Positions 27,788 to 35,054 of a stretch of DNA of 64,000 nucleotides are shown one piece after another. The DNA is from G963667675 sp963667675 (GTDB taxonomy: Bacteria > Chloroflexota > Dehalococcoidia > Lucifugimonadales > UBA3495), in contig OY763929.1 of the NCBI GenBank assembly GCA_963667675.1, forward strand, positions 2,170,001 to 2,234,000, in the 5' to 3' direction. The notes beneath the pieces were generated by a model that did no database searches, was not told the origin of the DNA, and was given only the letters and a program-made list of their open reading frames with translations. A program made the position numbers and the translations under genes. Within the stretch, counting starts at the first letter, position 1. Every line of letters begins with the position of its first letter.

Positions 27788-28345
27788 CTAGACCGGCAGC
27801 AGCGGCTCGGTCCTGTCGGCGACGAGGTCGGTGTCGAAGGCGTTGACGGCGAAGGAGAAGAGGGCGTAGCTGCCCATGGTCAGGACGATTTCGACCGCGC
27901 CGCGCTGGCCGTATTGCTCCAGGGCGCTCTGGAAGGCCCCCCGGCTGACCTTGTGGGTCTGGAAGAACTCCTGGCCCAGGTAGACCACGGCTGCGTCGCC
28001 GGGGGACATGGCGGGCAGGGGCCGACGCTCCCGGAGGGCGGTGATCAGCTCGTCGGGCACGCCGTTGTCCCGGCCCAAGGGAGCGTGGGCGTTCCAGATG
28101 TGCTGGCAGTCCAGCTCCCGGGCGGTCACCAGGATGGCCAACTCCCGAGTCCTCATGGAAAGAACGGACTCGAAGCGGAGGTAGTTGCTGAGCCCGGCGA
28201 TCCACTTGTGGGCCTCTGGCACGTAAATCATGGCCGCCTCGGGGCCTACCTGGGGCACGCGGCCCATCCGCTCTACGATTTCGTCAAAGGTATTCCTCTG
28301 TTCCTCGGGGATGTCGTCCCTGGTGGGAACCGGCAATCTGGCCAC
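27788..28345 (-). CDS. Carboxymuconolactone decarboxylase (CMD/AhpD)-family protein 2
   Basis: The protein has 185 residues, the same length as its downstream paralogue, and starts MARLPVPTRDDIPEE with GGAGGA upstream. The core reads RELAILVTARELDCQHIWNAH, then YLGQEFFQTHKVSRGAFQSAL. Both paralogues end in the same RTEPLLPV. Relatives act in protocatechuate breakdown or as small oxidoreductases. The duplicated pair near a cyclase gene and a BVMO suggests a degradation function, which is an inference from context. Confidence 0.85.
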   Translation of the reverse strand: MARLPVPTRDDIPEEQRNTFDEIVERMGRVPQVGPEAAMIYVPEAHKWIAGLSNYLRFESVLSMRTRELAILVTARELDCQHIWNAHAPLGRDNGVPDELITALRERRPLPAMSPGDAAVVYLGQEFFQTHKVSRGAFQSALEQYGQRGAVEIVLTMGSYALFSFAVNAFDTDLVADRTEPLLPV

Positions 28346-28436
28346 TTTGTCCTCCTGTTCGGGTAAATCGAGTTAAGGATTGGCGCGGGTGCGCATGTCT
28401 GGGTTTCCGCCTTCAAATACCTTTGCGTAACCCCGG

Positions 28437-28482
28437 CTGTCCGTTCCCCCTTCGATTTCCCTCAGGATGAACGGACAGCCTA
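28437..28482. repeat. Family A palindromic repeat, copy A6
   Basis: GCTGTCCGTTCCCCCTTCGA / TTTCCCTCAGGA / TGAACGGACAGCC. The matching change in both arms (GTCCGTTC with GGACAGC) keeps the hairpin paired. The gap 28346-28769 has no gene otherwise. Confidence 0.75.
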
Positions 28483-28769
28483 AGCCGAACCTATGCGATG
28501 GTCTTGGCGCGGGGGAACGACGGCTGCGCAAAGATCTCCCCTCGCGGGTATGACGGGTGAGGCATCTGCGGGCGACCTTAAATTACCCGCCGTCGGGTGC
28601 CTTGTCAATTCGCGGTGCGGGCATCATCCGGGCGGGGTGAACTGCGGTCTCTGCTCTTCTCCGAATATCCCGGCCGGCTCGCCGGATGCTATACTGCGGC
28701 AACCGCGGCCCGGCCCCGGCGCCCAATTGGACGAACATGGGCGATGGCTGCGAATCCAGGAGGTGCGCG

Positions 28770-29387
28770 ATGGGTATTGACCTGCCGGCGTCCAGTCTAC
28801 AGTCCGGTTTCGTGTTGGCGGTAATAATTGCCGCGGTGCTGCTGGCCAATCACTTGGGAGGCAGCGAGGGGCTAATGCGCAAGGCCGCCCAGGTGGCCCT
28901 TGGCCTGGCGCTGATGATGCTGGTATTCACTTCCACGACTATCTTCTATGAAGCTTCTTCAGTGCCCCTGGATGAGCTCGACGTGATGTACGAGTCGGAC
29001 ATGGAAATGTTCGAGGCCGTTAGTGATTCTGCGGGGCGCAACGCCGACGTGGGCACCATCCACATCGGGCTGGGCATTATCTTCGTAGCGCTGGGAGTGG
29101 CGCTTTACCGCAAGCTGGGAGCGATTACGCCGGGACTGCTGCTTGGCGGTCTCCTGCTAATCCTGTTGGGCGCTCCCGATATAGGCAACCAGCAGTCCGA
29201 TCCGTTATATGGCTTATACGGCTTGCTGCTGGGGACTCTTCCGGGAAGCCTGGGAGACGCCGGGACTGCGCGGGAGATTGCCCGGTTCGCGGTGCTGGCG
29301 GCGGGAACCCTGCTGCTGGCAGGCCTGTTGTGCTGCTGGGGCCGGGATAAAGCCCCGGAGGATGCCGAGGGTAGCCAGGAAGAGTAA
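28770..29387 (+). CDS. Multi-pass membrane protein, function unknown
   Basis: The protein has 205 residues and about five hydrophobic segments: SGFVLAVIIAAVLLANHL, VALGLALMMLVF, IHIGLGIIFVALGVALY, PGLLLGGLLLILLG and RFAVLAAGTLLLAGLLCC. An acidic loop (DELDVMYESDMEMFEA) lies between the second and third segments, and the cytosolic tail is charged. The ATG at 28770 has AGGAGGTG upstream, so the longer in-frame extension is not used. It ends 5 nt before the RCC1-repeat gene and is probably co-transcribed with it. No known family is recognised. Confidence 0.7.
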   Translation: MGIDLPASSLQSGFVLAVIIAAVLLANHLGGSEGLMRKAAQVALGLALMMLVFTSTTIFYEASSVPLDELDVMYESDMEMFEAVSDSAGRNADVGTIHIGLGIIFVALGVALYRKLGAITPGLLLGGLLLILLGAPDIGNQQSDPLYGLYGLLLGTLPGSLGDAGTAREIARFAVLAAGTLLLAGLLCCWGRDKAPEDAEGSQEE

Positions 29388-29392
29388 GCGGC

Positions 29393-31171
29393 GTGTTCCG
29401 GTTGCGGCGGCATCCGGCCCTGCTCATCGGGATCCTGATTCTGGTAATGACGTTTACCATGGCGCATACTTGCGTCAGCGGCTCTGGAGGTGTGATCGGG
29501 TACGTTGTTGAACCGGATGGAAGGGCTACGTACGGCGAGTTCGTTTCCGTCAGTGCCGGGAACGAATACACCTGCGGAGTGAAGGCAGATGGCTCCCTAT
29601 ACTGCTGGGGCTATAACGACTATGGCCAGGCGATGCCGCCCCAAGGGGAGTTCACCTCGGTCAGCGCTGGGCAGTGGGGCCATACCTGTGGGGTGCGGGC
29701 CGACGACTCCCTGTACTGCTGGGGCGATAACTACTATGGCCAGGCGATGCCGCCTCAAGGGGAGTTCGCTTCTGTCAGCGCCGGGTACAACCACACCTGC
29801 GGGGTGAGAACCAACGGCTCCGTAGAATGCTGGGGGGCTGAGGACGGCGACATATCCTTGTCGCCCCAAGGGGAGTTCGTTTCTGTCAGCGCCGGTCTTG
29901 ACTATACCTGCGGGGTGCGTGCCAACGGCTTACTAGACTGCTGGGGCTATGACCATCATGGCGAAGCGACGCCGCCCCACGGGGAGTTTACATCGGTCAG
30001 TGCCGGGAGAGACCATGCCTGCGGGGTGCGGGACAACGGCTCACTAGACTGCTGGGGCTATGACTGGGACGGCCAAGCCTCGCCGCCCCAAGGGGAGTTT
30101 ATTTCGGTCAGTGCTGGGGATGACCACACCTGCGGGGTGCGGCTCGACGGCTCCGTCGCTTGCTGGGGGTCGAATCTCGCTCTTTATCACGATGAGGCCG
30201 GTGATTACGTTGTGGCAGGACAAGCCTCGCCGCCCGCGGGGAATTTCGTCTCAGTCAGCACCGGGCGCAACCACACCTGCGGGGTTATGGTCAACGGATC
30301 GGTAGCTTGCTGGGGATTTGATCGGCACGGCCAAGCTTCACCGACCCAAGGCGAGTTTGTCTCAGTCAGCGTGGGGGCAAGGAAAGGTTGCGGGGTGAGG
30401 ATTGAGGGCTCCGTAGAATGCTGGGGCGATGACCGTTTCGGTTATCCCTGGTATCCTCAAGGTGAGTTTGCCTCTGTGAGTGCCGGGAAAAGCCCATACC
30501 CGGAACTCTACGCCTGCGGGGTGAGAATCGACGGCTCCGTAGAATGCTGGGGAGATGACGAGTTCGGCCAAGCCTCGCCGCCCCAAGGGGAGTTCATTTC
30601 AGTCAGCACTGGCTGGATACATACCTGCGGGGTTAAGGCCGACAGGTCGGTCGCTTGCTGGGGTAATGACTACTCCGGCGAAGCCTCGCCGCCCCAAGGG
30701 GAGTTTGCCTCCGTAAGCGCCGGGGGGAACCACACCTGCGGGGTCAAGGCTGACAGGTCGGTCGCTTGCTGGGGTAATGACAACACCGGGCAAGCCTCGC
30801 CGCCCCAAGGGGAGTTTGCCTCCGTAAGCGCCGGGGGGAACCACACCTGCGGGGTCAAGGCTGACAGGTCGGTCGCTTGCTGGGGTAATGACAACACCGG
30901 GCAAGCCTCGCCGCCCCAAGGGGAGTTCACCTCCGTCAGTGCTGAGAATTCCTATACATGCGGGGTGCGGGTCGACGGCTCCCTTGCTTGCTGGGGATAT
31001 GACCTCTACAACCAATACGGCCAAACCTCGCCGCCTGAAGGAGAATTCATGTCGGTCAGCACAGGGAATTCCGAAGCTTGCGGGGTACGGGGCGACGGCT
31101 CCCTTGCTTGCTGGGGAGGAATCCCGGGGTGGGGAAGCCGAGTTCGAGGGCTTACCGCACCCGGCGACTGA
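29393..31171 (+). CDS. Secreted RCC1-like (RCC1_2) repeat protein with 14 short repeats
   Basis: The protein has 592 residues. A basic start and one hydrophobic helix (about residues 8-24) act as a signal peptide or anchor. The rest is 14 repeats of about 37 residues with the pattern GEFxSVSAGxxHTCGVxxDGSxxCWG, the RCC1_2-type beta-propeller unit. Each repeat has two Cys (CGV and CWG), suggesting disulfides and an extracellular location. Fourteen units could build two seven-bladed propellers. Repeats 11 and 12 are identical copies, a recent duplication. It likely binds a ligand or protein; no catalytic motif is seen. Confidence 0.85.
   Translation: MFRLRRHPALLIGILILVMTFTMAHTCVSGSGGVIGYVVEPDGRATYGEFVSVSAGNEYTCGVKADGSLYCWGYNDYGQAMPPQGEFTSVSAGQWGHTCGVRADDSLYCWGDNYYGQAMPPQGEFASVSAGYNHTCGVRTNGSVECWGAEDGDISLSPQGEFVSVSAGLDYTCGVRANGLLDCWGYDHHGEATPPHGEFTSVSAGRDHACGVRDNGSLDCWGYDWDGQASPPQGEFISVSAGDDHTCGVRLDGSVACWGSNLALYHDEAGDYVVAGQASPPAGNFVSVSTGRNHTCGVMVNGSVACWGFDRHGQASPTQGEFVSVSVGARKGCGVRIEGSVECWGDDRFGYPWYPQGEFASVSAGKSPYPELYACGVRIDGSVECWGDDEFGQASPPQGEFISVSTGWIHTCGVKADRSVACWGNDYSGEASPPQGEFASVSAGGNHTCGVKADRSVACWGNDNTGQASPPQGEFASVSAGGNHTCGVKADRSVACWGNDNTGQASPPQGEFTSVSAENSYTCGVRVDGSLACWGYDLYNQYGQTSPPEGEFMSVSTGNSEACGVRGDGSLACWGGIPGWGSRVRGLTAPGD
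30682..30903 (+). repeat. Exact 111-bp tandem duplication inside the RCC1-like gene
   Basis: Two successive 111-bp units encoding repeats 11 and 12 are identical, and identity continues into the next unit to about 30926. All other repeats in the gene have diverged, so this duplication is recent. Confidence 0.85.
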
Positions 31172-31222
31172 GCCGCTACTTTCCACCTCAAGGGGCGACG
31201 CAATTCCGGGGAGGAGCAGCCA

Positions 31223-31936
31223 ATGGACTCGTCCAACATAAAGGCGCTGATTTTCGACGTGTTCGGGACCGTCGTCGACTGGCGGACGTCGGTCATCCGG
31301 GAGGCGGCGCGGTTCGGTAGGGAGCAGGGACTGGAGCGGGACTGGGAGGCATTTGCGGTCGCCTGGCGCGGGAAGTACAGGCCTTACATGGACAAGGTCC
31401 GCTCCGGGGAGTTGCCCTGGACCAACCTGGACCGGCTGCACCGGATGTCGCTGGACGAGGTGTTGGCCGAGTTCGACATCAGGGGCATCGACGAGGCAGA
31501 CAAGGACGAGTTGAACCTGGCCTGGCATCGGCTGGACCCGTGGCCCGACGCCGTTCCCGGGCTGTACCGGTTGAAGCGGCGGTTAATCGTTGCGCCCATG
31601 TCCAACGGCAACGTGGCCTTGATGACCAACATGGCGAAGTACGGCGGGCTGCCGTGGGACTGCATCCTGGGGGCGGAGTTGGCCCGGCACTACAAGCCGG
31701 ACCCGGAAAGCTACCTGACGGCGGTGGAGCTTTTGATGCTGCGCCCCGAGCAGGTGATGATGGTGGCGGCTCACCAGGAGGACCTGCTGGCGGCGCAAAG
31801 GGCGGGGCTGCGGTCGGCGTTCGTGCCGCGTCCGATGGAGTTTGGGCCCGACAAGCGGCCCGACCCTACTCCCGACCCGTCGTTTGACGTGGTGGCGAGC
31901 GACTTTATGGACTTGGCGGACCGGTTGGGGGTTTGA
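31223..31936 (+). CDS. HAD-superfamily haloacid dehalogenase, type II
   Basis: The protein has 237 residues. Catalytic motifs of L-2-haloacid dehalogenases are seen in order: FDVFGTVVDW with the nucleophile Asp, APMSNGN (the Ser-Asn motif), a Lys in ARHYKPDPESY, and MVAAHQEDLLAA in place of the usual VAAHxxDL. The cap region between residues 18 and 95 is of the type II size. It likely removes halide from short 2-halo acids or dephosphorylates a related acid. The ATG follows GGAGGAGCAGCCA. It is isolated from the flanking plus-strand genes by short gaps. Confidence 0.85.
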   Translation: MDSSNIKALIFDVFGTVVDWRTSVIREAARFGREQGLERDWEAFAVAWRGKYRPYMDKVRSGELPWTNLDRLHRMSLDEVLAEFDIRGIDEADKDELNLAWHRLDPWPDAVPGLYRLKRRLIVAPMSNGNVALMTNMAKYGGLPWDCILGAELARHYKPDPESYLTAVELLMLRPEQVMMVAAHQEDLLAAQRAGLRSAFVPRPMEFGPDKRPDPTPDPSFDVVASDFMDLADRLGV

Positions 31937-32027
31937 GTCTCGGTTGTCTGCGTTATGTTTGCCGAGGGCCGTGGCGGTCCCGGCGGTTGGGTGGGGATGC
32001 AGAGGAGGTTTGGTGGCGCAGGACTTT

Positions 32028-32065
32028 CGATTCCTCTCTCCGCTGCGCTGCGCTCGGAATGACAA
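32028..32065. repeat. Family C repeat, copy C3
   Basis: CGATTCCTCTCTCCGCTGCG, then CTGCGCTCGGAATGACAATG. It lies in the gap ahead of the LLM gene. Confidence 0.65.
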
Positions 32066-32101
32066 TGTTATGTAAACATAGGGGATTGTAAGGAGAAGGC
32101 G

Positions 32102-33097
32102 TTGGCTCGGTTGGATGCGCGGATAGAGATGGCGCCGCAGATGAGTTCTCAAGAGCACCGGGAGTTGGCGGTTTTGGCCGAGAGGTTGGGATATGAGACG
32201 CTGTGGATGCCGGAAGGGGCAGGCCGGGACGCCCTGACCCAACTGGCGTCCATCGCCGTCACGACCACGCGGCTGAAGCTGGCTACGGGGATTTTGCCGG
32301 TGTTCGCCCGCACGCCGATGGTGACGGCGATGTCGGCCGCGGGGCTGGCCGCGGTGTCCGGGGGGCGGTTCATCCTGGGACTGGGAGTAGGGCACCGCCC
32401 GGTGACGGAACGGGGCCACGGCGTGGCGTTTAGGCGTCCCCTGGCCCGACTGCGGGAGACGGTTACGATAGTGCGCAGCCTGTTGCGGGGTGAGCGGGTG
32501 ACGCACCAGGGGCGGGTGTTCAGCCTGCAGGACGCGGGCCTGGGACGCAGCGCGCCGGAGGAGCCGCCGCCGGTGTTCATCGCGGCGCTGGGCCCGGCGA
32601 TGCTGGAGATGGCCGGAGAGATCGCCGACGGGGTGCTGCTGAACTGGACGGCGGCGGGCCGGCTGACGGAATCGGTGGAGAATGTGCGCCAGGGAGCGGC
32701 CAAGGCGGGGCGGGACCCCTCGGAGGTTGCGGTCGCGGGGTACGTGCGGGTGGCTGTTGGGGACGACGTTGCCCCGGCGCGGGCGTCGCTGCAACGGCAG
32801 ATCGCCGTGTACGCCGGGATGTCGTATTACCGGAGTTTCTTCGACAACGCCGGGTTCCAGGAGGAGATGGCCGCAGTGGACGCGGCGTTGGAGCGCGGCG
32901 ACCGGGACGCGGCCTACAGCGCCATCACGCCGGAGATGCAGGACCAGGTGGCCGTGGTGGGAACGGCGGAGGAGTGCCGGGCTGAGGTGGAGCGGCGGAG
33001 GTCCTTGGGGCTGGAGATACCGGTGGTGGCGCCGTTTCCGGTTGGGCCGGGGTTTGGGTCGTACCGGGAGACGCTGGAGGCGATGGCGGGGGGTTGA
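32102..33097 (+). CDS. LLM-class flavin-dependent oxidoreductase 1
   Basis: The protein has 331 residues and a TTG start with AAGGAGAAGG upstream. The luciferase-like TIM barrel is shown by EHRELAVLAERLGYETLWMPEG near the start, TTRLKLATGILPVFARTP, and SGGRFILGLGVGHRP. Later pieces (VFIAALGPAMLEMAGEIADGVLLNW) form the conserved end of the barrel. Such enzymes use reduced FMN or F420; the cofactor cannot be told here. It shares the fold but little sequence with the three LLM genes at 36-39 kb and the one at 62.6 kb. Confidence 0.85.
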   Translation: MARLDARIEMAPQMSSQEHRELAVLAERLGYETLWMPEGAGRDALTQLASIAVTTTRLKLATGILPVFARTPMVTAMSAAGLAAVSGGRFILGLGVGHRPVTERGHGVAFRRPLARLRETVTIVRSLLRGERVTHQGRVFSLQDAGLGRSAPEEPPPVFIAALGPAMLEMAGEIADGVLLNWTAAGRLTESVENVRQGAAKAGRDPSEVAVAGYVRVAVGDDVAPARASLQRQIAVYAGMSYYRSFFDNAGFQEEMAAVDAALERGDRDAAYSAITPEMQDQVAVVGTAEECRAEVERRRSLGLEIPVVAPFPVGPGFGSYRETLEAMAGG

Positions 33098-33111
33098 GGT
33101 GGCTGGTGGAG

Positions 33112-33151
33112 TCCCCCTCACCCTAGCCCTCTCCCGCGTTGGGGAGAGGGG
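33112..33151. repeat. Family D hairpin repeat
   Basis: CCCCCTCACCCTAGCCCTCT then CCCGCGTTGGGGAGAGGG. The CCCTCTCCC and GGGAGAGGG arms pair. A similar copy is at 26027. Confidence 0.6.
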
Positions 33152-33174
33152 ATTGTCGTGCTAGCATCCACCGC

Positions 33175-33205
33175 CGCCCGTCCGTTCCCCCTTCGAGAGC
33201 CTCAG
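33175..33205. repeat. Left half of family A copy A7, split by IS110 copy 1
   Basis: GCCCGTCCGTTCCCCCTTCG then AGAGCCTCAG. The right half (GACGAACGGACGG) resumes at 34278 after the IS element, so the repeat was whole before insertion. Confidence 0.85.
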
Positions 33206-33220
33206 CAACTGTCTTGAATG

Positions 33221-34149
33221 TCAAGAGTTCTGAACGATAGGGTTCCAATGGCGATTATGTTTGACCATGACGTTGAGTATGGTAAGCAGCTTGCGCATGC
33301 AGGCGGTGATGGCCACTTTCTTGGGTTTGCCGGCGTCGCACAGACGCTGGTAGAAGGCCCGCAGGACCGGGTTGTACCTGGTGGCCACCAAGGTCGCCAT
33401 GTAGAGTGCGGCCCGCACCTGGCTGCGCCCGCCCCACACCTTGCGTTTTCCCTTCAGGGCGCCACGCCCACCAGAGCGGCGATCTCGCCACGGTTCAAGG
33501 CGCCCAGTTCCGGCAGGTCGGACAACAGCGTCATGGATAGCACCGGCCCCACACCGGGAGCGCTTCTTAGCAACTGGTCTTTGTCCTTCCACATGGGGGA
33601 GGAGCGGATGAAGTCTCCCAAGTCCTGGTCCAGACCCTTCAGATTATCTTCCAGCCAAAGGATGTGTTCCTGGACCTTGGGGCGTATACGCCTAGTGGCA
33701 GTCTTGGAGCGGTTCTTCTCTGCGGTGATCATCTCCACCAGTTGGCGTCTTCGGGCGACCAGGGCCTTCAATTCCTGGGTGTCGGTATTGGGCAGTGGCC
33801 TGGAGACCGGACGCATGGCCTGGGCAAAGTGGGCCAGGGCGTGGGCGTCCAAAGCATCGGTTTTGGCCAGTTTCCCGGCTGCCCTGGCGAAGTCCCGCAC
33901 CTGCCTGGGATTAACTACTGCTATAGCCAGTCGGGAGCTGGCCAGTTCTCCCGCCAGGGCCATTTCTATTCCACCGGTAGCTTCCAGCACCACCAATTGG
34001 GGCGCCAATTCCCCAAGACGTTCCACCAGTCGGCTGATCCCCAGGGCGTCGTGGGAGACCTGCCAGGCCTCACCGGTAGGCCGCACCGCCACATCCAAGC
34101 GGTCCTTGGATACATCTATGCCAACGAACAACAAGGATTCTTGGTTCAT
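33221..34149 (-). pseudogene. IS110-family DEDD recombinase, frameshifted (copy 1)
   Basis: The N-terminal RuvC-like domain is complete: FVGIDVSKDRLDV, LEATGG and KTDALDAHALAHFA supply Asp, Glu, Asp, Asp. The helix-hairpin part SAPGVGPVLSMTLLSDLPELG follows. The frame then stops at ALVGVAP (33454). The C-terminal part (KGKRKVWGGRSQVRAALYMA to the end at 33221) continues in another frame. Family members have about seven residues of the FNRDSG type between these parts, including the catalytic Ser. That piece is missing, about 19-22 nt deleted. The start ATG has GGAGGAGG upstream. The enzyme should be inactive. Confidence 0.85.
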
Positions 34150-34277
34150 ACATCCACCTCCTCCAAAGATGTCTCTCCCTAACTCTGGCCCATCCTTGCC
34201 TAATTCGGGCTCCACTGCCCAGTCAACTGTTCGGGCTCTGAGCAGGCAGGACGTGACGACCCTGTTTAAGATACAAG
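34150..34277 (-). ncRNA. Candidate bridge-RNA region of IS110 copy 1
   Basis: This 128-nt leader lies between the element end and the recombinase start, the place where IS621 encodes its bridge RNA. Read on the minus strand it contains CGTCCTG (identical to 7 nt across the left target and core), then CTCAG (complement of the right target CTGAG), then a GCCC/GGGC hairpin with loop GAACAGTTGACT, which resembles the donor end GACAGTTG-CT. The order, target loop before donor loop, fits the known arrangement. The matches are short and found by eye. Confidence 0.45.
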
Positions 34278-34340
34278 GACGAACGGACGGACTACCTCCC
34301 TGCCCTCCACCCGTCATTCCGGCTTCCGCCGGAATGACGT
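34278..34340. repeat. Right half of family A copy A7, then family B copy B5
   Basis: GACGAACGGACGG at 34278 completes the repeat cut by the IS. CGTCATTCCGGCTTCC then GCCGGAATGACG (34312-34340) is a family B hairpin with perfect arms. Confidence 0.75.
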
Positions 34341-34359
34341 TTGGGAGGGAAGTGTTGCC

Positions 34360-34641
34360 TTACACGACGTATTTTCGGACGTGCTCGCGGAGGGCTACGT
34401 TGATGTCCGTCTGGTATCCGCGGCCGCCCTCGGCTTGGGATTTGAACCAGGCTATGATGTCGGCGTCGAGCCTCAGCGTAATCTGCCGCTTTACCGGCCG
34501 GTAGAAGACCCCTCGCCTGGCGTCGGACCAGTCCAGAATCTCCGGGGCATCAGACGTGTCGATCTGATGATCGGCCAAATCCTGCAACGCCTTTACCTGC
34601 TCCTGTACGTCTGGCGGCAGTTCAGTAATATCCTTCTTCAT
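34360..34641 (-). CDS. brnA: BrnA-type antitoxin
   Basis: The protein has 93 residues. The C-terminal half, RQITLRLDADIIAWFKSQAEGGRGYQ then TDINVALREHVRKYV, is the BrnA ribbon-helix-helix that binds operator DNA and neutralises BrnT. The N-terminal part is acidic and helical. It overlaps brnT by 20 nt and follows it in the same operon, the usual brnT-brnA order. BrnA normally represses its own promoter together with BrnT. Confidence 0.85.
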   Translation of the reverse strand: MKKDITELPPDVQEQVKALQDLADHQIDTSDAPEILDWSDARRGVFYRPVKRQITLRLDADIIAWFKSQAEGGRGYQTDINVALREHVRKYVV

Positions 34642-34912
34642 AAGCTTCCCTCTCCCGTCTCGTAGCCTTGCGGGCGGAGATTATACGTCCGGTTTCTTCA
34701 GAAGTCTGCGGGGTCAACTCTGGCCAAGTATGGACTACCATCACGACTTGAGCGCCCACCATTCCGATTGTCCGCCACCGCTGCTCGTACTGGTATGGGT
34801 CTTCCACGGTTGCAGCCATAGGGTCGTCAAACACGAATGCCGCAGCCTCGAAACTGATCTTGTGAGATCGAAGGTTCGCCCTATTCTTGGCTTGGTCCCA
34901 AGTCCAACGCAA
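34622..34912 (-). CDS. brnT: BrnT-type ribonuclease toxin
   Basis: The protein has 96 residues with the family pattern: WTWDQAKNRANLRSHKISFE near the start, AAFVFDDPMAATVED, and the closing RIISARKATRREREAYEE that carries the conserved Arg and Lys residues. BrnT is a RelE-fold RNase that blocks translation when free. The insert QTSEETG before RIISARKAT is slightly longer than usual. It is followed by brnA, with IS110 copy 1 just downstream. Confidence 0.88.
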   Translation of the reverse strand: MRWTWDQAKNRANLRSHKISFEAAAFVFDDPMAATVEDPYQYEQRWRTIGMVGAQVVMVVHTWPELTPQTSEETGRIISARKATRREREAYEEGYY

Positions 34913-35054
34913 CCGCCATCACCTTTTGTAGCACTACGTAATTGTAGTTACATATCAGCATCTGCGTCAATACCTATCCGGCTGCTCGCTGTCTGCCACA
35001 AGGTCAGACCGTTGGGAGCGCAAAAGACCGCACCGGCGTCGCGTGCCGGCCGGG

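Larger units (their letters stand above)
33206..34277 (-). mobile_element. IS110-family insertion sequence, copy 1 (1072 bp)
   Basis: The ends are defined by comparison with the second copy (47290-48360) and with uninterrupted family A repeats. AG occurs at both edges (33204-33205 and 34276-34277) and only once in the empty site, so the core dinucleotide is AG on + and CT on the transposase strand, as in IS621. There are no terminal inverted repeats and no other target duplication, as usual for IS110. It holds a broken recombinase gene with 128 nt upstream and 15 nt downstream of it. Confidence 0.9.

Noticed and set aside
29393..31171. Regular ~111-bp repeats considered as a non-coding satellite
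   Set aside because: They keep one reading frame with a signal-like N-terminus and fit RCC1_2 repeats, so they are coding.
31583..33121. 512-residue minus-strand frame opposite the HAD and LLM genes
   Set aside because: Its His/Arg/Pro-rich composition is typical antisense sequence, and the plus-strand genes have full catalytic motifs.
33218..34504. 428-residue plus-strand frame across IS110
   Set aside because: It is the antisense of the recombinase gene joined to repeat DNA; the minus strand carries the DEDD motifs.
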